Assembly: GCA_020851785.1 (NCBI GenBank)
Contig: JADZCC010000081.1
Coordinates: 1 to 64,000, forward strand
Origin: Anaerolineales bacterium
GTDB lineage: Bacteria > Chloroflexota > Anaerolineae > Anaerolineales > Villigracilaceae
Direction: 5' to 3'
DNA length: 64,000 bases
In this document: in pieces, positions 60,316-64,000 of the stretch
Position numbering within the stretch: the stretch's first letter is position 1
Layout of the letters: every line of letters begins with the position of its first letter
Notes under the pieces: model-generated
The model's database searches: none
What the model was told of the DNA's origin: nothing
Seen by the model: the letters and a program-made list of their open reading frames with translations, nothing else
Program-made: the position numbers and the translations under genes

Positions 60316-61905
60316 TCATTCTCTAAAAATTCTCACATGCCGACGCGGTTCTTTTCCGTAGGAGTGGCTGACCAGTTCCGCAGTGCGCGCCATTTCGTGC
60401 TGTAACCTTCTCACCAGTGAGGGGCCGGGCGGTAAATCCACCCAGCGTTCGCCGTTCAACACGGCTTCAATCGCTTCTTTGGTCTGATCGCGGACGTGAT
60501 CCATGCTGTCGTGAACGTGGCGCTGGTCGGCGAGGTTGTATAAATCGCCGAGGAATTGCTCCACTTGGGCCACGGTGTTGGCGCGCAACACGTAAATGGG
60601 CAGGCCGCGTTGTTCGGCCTCGATGACGGTTTGTTCGCGGTTGCGATAATAGGTCCGCAAGGTCACCAGCACGTTGGCTTCGTTTACATCGGTCACCACC
60701 GCGGCAGGCAGGCCGAGTCTTTTGGCGGCTTGTTGCAGGCGATTGCGGGCCACGCCGTAGGCGTACACGCGCATGGGTTGTAATTTTGCGCCGGGCGTTG
60801 GGGGCGCCGTTTGCACGGGCTGAGTCGCAACCTCTTCGGAGGCCGGGGCAGGCGTCCGCGAGCGACGTGGCGTTTTCGTTTCCACTTTTGTGGTTTGCTT
60901 GGGCGGCGGCGCTTTTTCGATCAGCACTTCGCCTTTTTCGTCCACGCGGCGCACTTCTGGCGCAATCGGTGTTTCGCGCAGGAGCGAATCCACGGCGGAC
61001 ATGATGTCGAGATGAATGGCGAAGCGCTCGCGATGTTGGATTTCGATCAACACGTCGAAGGTGGGGGGAGCGCGTCTTTCCAAAACTGTTTTCTGGGTGC
61101 CGCGCCGACGGGCTTCCTCGTCTGAAAGCGTGACCGCTTCAATGCCGCCGACGAGGTCGCTTAAGGTGGGGTTGAGCAGGAGGTTTTCGAGCGTTTGTCC
61201 GTGCGCCGTGCCGATGAGTTGTACGCCGCGCTCTGCAATTGTACGGGCGGCCAGGGCTTCCAACTCGCGCCCAATTTCGTCAATGACGATGACTTCCGGG
61301 TTGTGGTTTTCTACGGCTTCGATCATCACTTCATGTTGAAGCATGGGTTCGCGCACTTGCATGCGGCGGGCTTTGCCCACCGCCGGGTGCGGCACGTCGC
61401 CGTCGCCGCCGATTTCGTTGGAGGTATCCACAATGACCACGCGCTTGTTTTCGGCGAGGATGCGCGCCGCTTCGCGGAGCATGGTGGTTTTGCCCACGCC
61501 CGGCCGTCCTAAAATTAAAACGGACTTGCCGGATTCGATAATGTCGCGGATGATCTCCACGGTGCCATAGACCGCCCGGCCTACGCGGCAGGTGAGTCCC
61601 ACGACCGCGCCGCGCCGATTGCGGATGGCCGAGATGCGGTGAAGCGTGCGCTCCATTCCGGCGCGGTTGTCCGCGTCAAAGTTGCCAATCCGCTCGGTGA
61701 CGTGGTCAATGTCGGTGCGGGTGATTTCTTTTTCCGCGAGGATGATTTCGCCTTCGACATATCGTGCGGCGGGCTGGCGCCCCAGATCAATGACGATTTC
61801 GATCAGTTTGTCGCTGTGGTTGGCTTTTTCAACAGCGTGGCGAATATTGGTGGGGAGGACGTCTAAAAGCGCGTCCAGATCGTCTGTAATGCGATGTTGA
61901 GTCAT
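60316..61905 (-). CDS. Ycf45/SpoIIIAA-like AAA ATPase with R3H domain
   Basis: This is a 529-residue protein. The N-terminal ~110 residues are soluble. A P-loop ATPase related to SpoIIIAA follows (Walker [10 protein letters not shown] near residue 133, Walker B VIVIDEIG). A charged Pro-rich linker covers about 335-375. The C-terminal half ends in an R3H single-strand nucleic-acid-binding domain (about 460-525, with [19 protein letters not shown]). This is the arrangement of Ycf45 proteins of plastids and cyanobacteria, whose job is still unclear. The upstream region has a strong extended -10 promoter and a long structured leader. Confidence 0.9.
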   Translation of the reverse strand: MTQHRITDDLDALLDVLPTNIRHAVEKANHSDKLIEIVIDLGRQPAARYVEGEIILAEKEITRTDIDHVTERIGNFDADNRAGMERTLHRISAIRNRRGAVVGLTCRVGRAVYGTVEIIRDIIESGKSVLILGRPGVGKTTMLREAARILAENKRVVIVDTSNEIGGDGDVPHPAVGKARRMQVREPMLQHEVMIEAVENHNPEVIVIDEIGRELEALAARTIAERGVQLIGTAHGQTLENLLLNPTLSDLVGGIEAVTLSDEEARRRGTQKTVLERRAPPTFDVLIEIQHRERFAIHLDIMSAVDSLLRETPIAPEVRRVDEKGEVLIEKAPPPKQTTKVETKTPRRSRTPAPASEEVATQPVQTAPPTPGAKLQPMRVYAYGVARNRLQQAAKRLGLPAAVVTDVNEANVLVTLRTYYRNREQTVIEAEQRGLPIYVLRANTVAQVEQFLGDLYNLADQRHVHDSMDHVRDQTKEAIEAVLNGERWVDLPPGPSLVRRLQHEMARTAELVSHSYGKEPRRHVRIFRE

Positions 61906-62151
61906 AAGGTTTTTTTAAGTTTCAAATTGCGCGTCAGGTATCAAGCGACGCTGAATCAATCAAAGGAAGTTGAAACCGGTTGTGCCGCGCAGGAGTGCGC
62001 GAAACACGTTGCAGGGTCAAGTCGTTAGGGGAGGGGGAATTTGAGCATGGGGACGCACCGCCTTTAACAGAGGATGTCACGTTGATTAAGATGTCACGTT
62101 TCGCGCGCTGAGAGGCGCCCGTTCCGCTCAGCGTGAAGTGGCGTTACGTGC
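61906..62151 (-). other. Long structured 5' leader of the Ycf45-like gene (candidate RNA element)
   Basis: The promoter at 62158 would make a ~245-base untranslated leader. It holds an 11-base direct repeat GATGTCACGTT (62073-62083 and 62090-62100) and a 7-pair stem CGCTGAG/CTCAGCG (62106-62112 and 62127-62133). I could not match it to tmRNA, SRP RNA, RNase P or any riboswitch consensus I know. It could be a regulatory leader or a separate small RNA. Confidence 0.45.
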
Positions 62152-62157
62152 AGGGCT

Positions 62158-62166
62158 ATTATAGCA
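62158..62166 (-). promoter_or_regulatory. Extended -10 promoter of the Ycf45-like gene
   Basis: TGCTATAAT on the minus strand is a perfect extended -10 element. No -35 box is evident. Confidence 0.7.
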
Positions 62167-62253
62167 GGCCGGCGGCCGGGGAAAAGTTGCCGTTTTGGGT
62201 TAATGGCTTAAAAACCTTTCAGGGTAAGGCGATCTGCCCCTGACTTTTGGGGC

Positions 62254-62282
62254 TTGAAACCGATTTTGAATCGTGATATAGT
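62254..62282 (+). promoter_or_regulatory. Promoter of greA
   Basis: TTGAAA (62254-62259), a 17-base spacer and TATAGT (62277-62282). The leader that follows includes a TTGCACC/GGTGCAA hairpin (about 62323-62344). Confidence 0.75.
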
Positions 62283-62370
62283 ATGCGCGTTTTTCTGGAG
62301 AAGCCAGAAATTTTTTATTTCATTGCACCCCTGTCAAGAGGTGCAAAATTCTATCTAGCAGGGTAAACTT

Positions 62371-62841
62371 ATGCCTACCAATTTCCTGACTAAAGAGGGC
62401 TCTCAAAAGCTTCAAGAGGAACTGGACTACTTGCGAACCGCCAAGCGGCAGGAAGTTGCCGAACGCCTGCACGAAGCGATGGAAGGCGGGGAACTGATCG
62501 AAAATGCGGAATATGAAGCCGCCAAAAATGAGCAGGCTTTTGTCGAGGGGCGCATTCAAGAATTGGAAGTCCTCCTGGCTACCGCCCAAATCATCGAAGA
62601 AAATCACAAAACCAAAAAGAACGACGCCATTCAAGTCGGCTCCAAAGTGACCATCAAGGAAGGCAATTTTGAAGCGGAGACGTTCACGATTGTGGGCGCG
62701 GCGGAAGCCAACCCACGCGAAGGCAAAATCTCCAACGAATCGCCAATTGGTAAGGCCATCCTAAGCCACAAGCTGGGTGACGTGGTTAAGGTCGAAACCC
62801 CCGGCGGCACCTACAACGTTAAGATCATCAAGGTTGGCTAA
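62371..62841 (+). CDS. greA: Transcription elongation factor GreA
   Basis: This 156-residue protein has the GreA coiled coil (residues 1-75, with the acidic tip ENAEYEAAK that reaches the RNA polymerase active site) and a C-terminal FKBP-like domain ending GGTYNVKIIKV. It rescues backtracked polymerase by stimulating transcript cleavage. The length is standard. It is followed by a strong terminator and then lysS. Confidence 0.96.
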   Translation: MPTNFLTKEGSQKLQEELDYLRTAKRQEVAERLHEAMEGGELIENAEYEAAKNEQAFVEGRIQELEVLLATAQIIEENHKTKKNDAIQVGSKVTIKEGNFEAETFTIVGAAEANPREGKISNESPIGKAILSHKLGDVVKVETPGGTYNVKIIKVG

Positions 62842-62861
62842 GACTACAGGACGCGCTCCCC

Positions 62862-62902
62862 AAGCCCCGCGTGCCTGAGTTTTGGCTTGCGGGGCTTTTT
62901 TT
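62862..62902 (+). terminator. Terminator after greA
   Basis: AAGCCCCGC pairs with GCGGGGCTT across an 18-base loop, followed by a T run. Confidence 0.9.
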
Positions 62903-62905
62903 ATT

Positions 62906-62911
62906 TATAAT
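62906..62911 (+). promoter_or_regulatory. -10 element of lysS
   Basis: TATAAT directly follows the greA terminator, 37 bases before the lysS ATG. AGGA precedes the start codon. Confidence 0.6.
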
Positions 62912-62948
62912 AGGCGACAATCACCTTTACCCCAAATAGGATTTCCGC

Positions 62949-64000
62949 ATGGCAGAATATAACTCGCTTGAAAAAATACGTTTGCAAAAACTGGAAGAAC
63001 TGCGCGCCGAGGGCGTGGAGCCGTACCCCACGCGCGCCAGCCGCACCCACACCAGCGCCCAGGCAATTGTGGAATTTGAAGCGGGCGAAAAAGAAAACAA
63101 GGAAACCCAGGTGACGCTGGCCGGGCGGCTTCGCTCCATGCGCCCCAAGGGCAAACTCAGTTTCGCGCATATCGAAGACGGCGCGGGCAAAATTCAACTC
63201 TTCTTCCGCGTCAACGAAGTCGGCGAAGCGCGGCTGGAACTCTTCAATAAGATGTTCGACCTCGGCGATTTTATCTCCGCCACCGGTGTGATGATGCGCA
63301 CCAAAGCCGGGGAAGTGACGCTTCAAGTCCACGACTTTAGCCTGCTGGCCAAATCCGTCACGCCGCTCCCCGCCGACAAAGATGTGACTCAAGCCGACGG
63401 CACAGTCGTCCGCTATGCCACGCTGGACGATCCTGAAATTCGCGCCCGCCAACGCTACGCCGATTTGGCCGTCAACCCCGAAGTGCGCGAGACCTTCCGT
63501 AAACGCGCCAAACTGGTCAAAGCCCTGCGCGCCTTTTTAGACGATCACGATTTTCTCGAAGTCGAAACGCCCATCCTTCAGCCTTTGTATGGCGGCGCGG
63601 CCGCGCGGCCGTTCACCACGCATCACAACGAACTCGATCAGGATATGTACCTGCGGATTTCGTTTGAGTTGTACCTCAAACGGCTTTTGGTTGGAAACCT
63701 GGAGCGCGTTTACGAAATTGGCCGCGACTTTCGCAATGAAGGCGTGTCCTTCAAACACAACCCGGAGTTTACTCAACTGGAATTTTATTGGGCCTACGCC
63801 GATTACCTGCAAGTGATGGAACTCACCGAACAAATGGTGGCCTACGCCGCCGAGCAGGTGACTGGCTCCACTAAAGTGACGTTTGGCGAACATGAGTTGG
63901 ACTTCAAGCCGCCCTGGCGCAGGCTGGAAATGCGCCAAGGCATTTTGGAAGCCAGCGGAATTGACATTGCCGAACACGCCACCGCTGAAGCCTTGTTCAA
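62949..64000 (+). CDS. lysS: Lysine-tRNA ligase, class II (5' part, runs off the window)
   Basis: About 350 residues are present; the gene continues past the end. It starts with the OB-fold anticodon-binding domain (about residues 55-165, RLRSMRPKGKLSFAHIEDGAGKIQLFF), then the class II catalytic core. Motif 1 is near FLDDHDFLEVETPILQPLYGGAAARPF, and motif 2 is YEIGRDFRNEGVSFKHNPEFTQLEFY. YLRISFELYLKRLLVGNLERVYEIG fits LysRS rather than AspRS or AsnRS. It charges tRNA-Lys. A terminator and a TATAAT lie just upstream. Confidence 0.94.
   Translation, partial: MAEYNSLEKIRLQKLEELRAEGVEPYPTRASRTHTSAQAIVEFEAGEKENKETQVTLAGRLRSMRPKGKLSFAHIEDGAGKIQLFFRVNEVGEARLELFNKMFDLGDFISATGVMMRTKAGEVTLQVHDFSLLAKSVTPLPADKDVTQADGTVVRYATLDDPEIRARQRYADLAVNPEVRETFRKRAKLVKALRAFLDDHDFLEVETPILQPLYGGAAARPFTTHHNELDQDMYLRISFELYLKRLLVGNLERVYEIGRDFRNEGVSFKHNPEFTQLEFYWAYADYLQVMELTEQMVAYAAEQVTGSTKVTFGEHELDFKPPWRRLEMRQGILEASGIDIAEHATAEALF

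Overview
The window looks like a chromosomal segment of an uncultured Chloroflexota (Anaerolineae-like) bacterium. This is inferred from gene content, not from a marker search. The cues are moderate GC content, many lipoproteins and secreted proteins with long Thr/Pro (TPT/TPS) linkers, TolB-like propeller lipoproteins, a Ycf45/SpoIIIAA-like R3H ATPase, a sortase, T-box control of thrS, and duplicated MinD-like ATPases. It is core chromosome: I see no phage, CRISPR array, plasmid origin or intact insertion sequence, only small repeats resembling non-autonomous elements.

Layout. 1-7000: selenocysteine tRNA (selC), site-2 protease, sugar-type ABC binding lipoprotein, zinc-ribbon membrane protein, an ECF sigma/anti-sigma/bactofilin-like operon, and a C45 hydrolase. 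7000-22000: a cell-surface and signalling block with a beta-helix/cadherin protein, Fsr-like MFS, nadD, GAF protein, propeller lipoprotein, tandem-domain class III cyclase, a half-length peptide-binding lipoprotein, and a 1378-residue repeat lipoprotein. 21872-27805: a likely little-described cluster. One part is a five-gene operon (PrsW-like protease, cNMP-binding protein, MinD-like ATPase, zinc finger, small partner). Next come an ECF sigma/membrane pair, and then a second MinD-like ATPase with a partner homologous to the first one. 27886-38000: ligA, an alpha-oxoamine synthase, a P-type ATPase with degraded motifs, a CcrM-like methyltransferase, a membrane-fused subtilase, and a YczE-like protein. 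38000-47400: acetyltransferase, Mo-oxidoreductase, CASTOR/POLLUX-like channel, an RlmD-like/pxpBCA operon, small membrane proteins, and a sortase. 47400-64000: tRNA-Val, T-box and thrS, a CopD-like/TPR pair, MurJ/SDR, HtrA, DnaJ-like, ferritin, LOG, map, DinB, S51 peptidase, tmk, Ycf45-like ATPase, greA, and the start of lysS.

How it may work together: a two-domain nucleotide cyclase, a cNMP-binding protein and a GAF protein lie within 12 kb. The last two end in the same distinctive coiled-coil tail, which suggests they belong to one signalling circuit, possibly feeding the MinD-like ATPases (inference). At least eight genes have a -10 box only 6-9 nt before the ATG and no Shine-Dalgarno, so leaderless transcription appears common in this genome.
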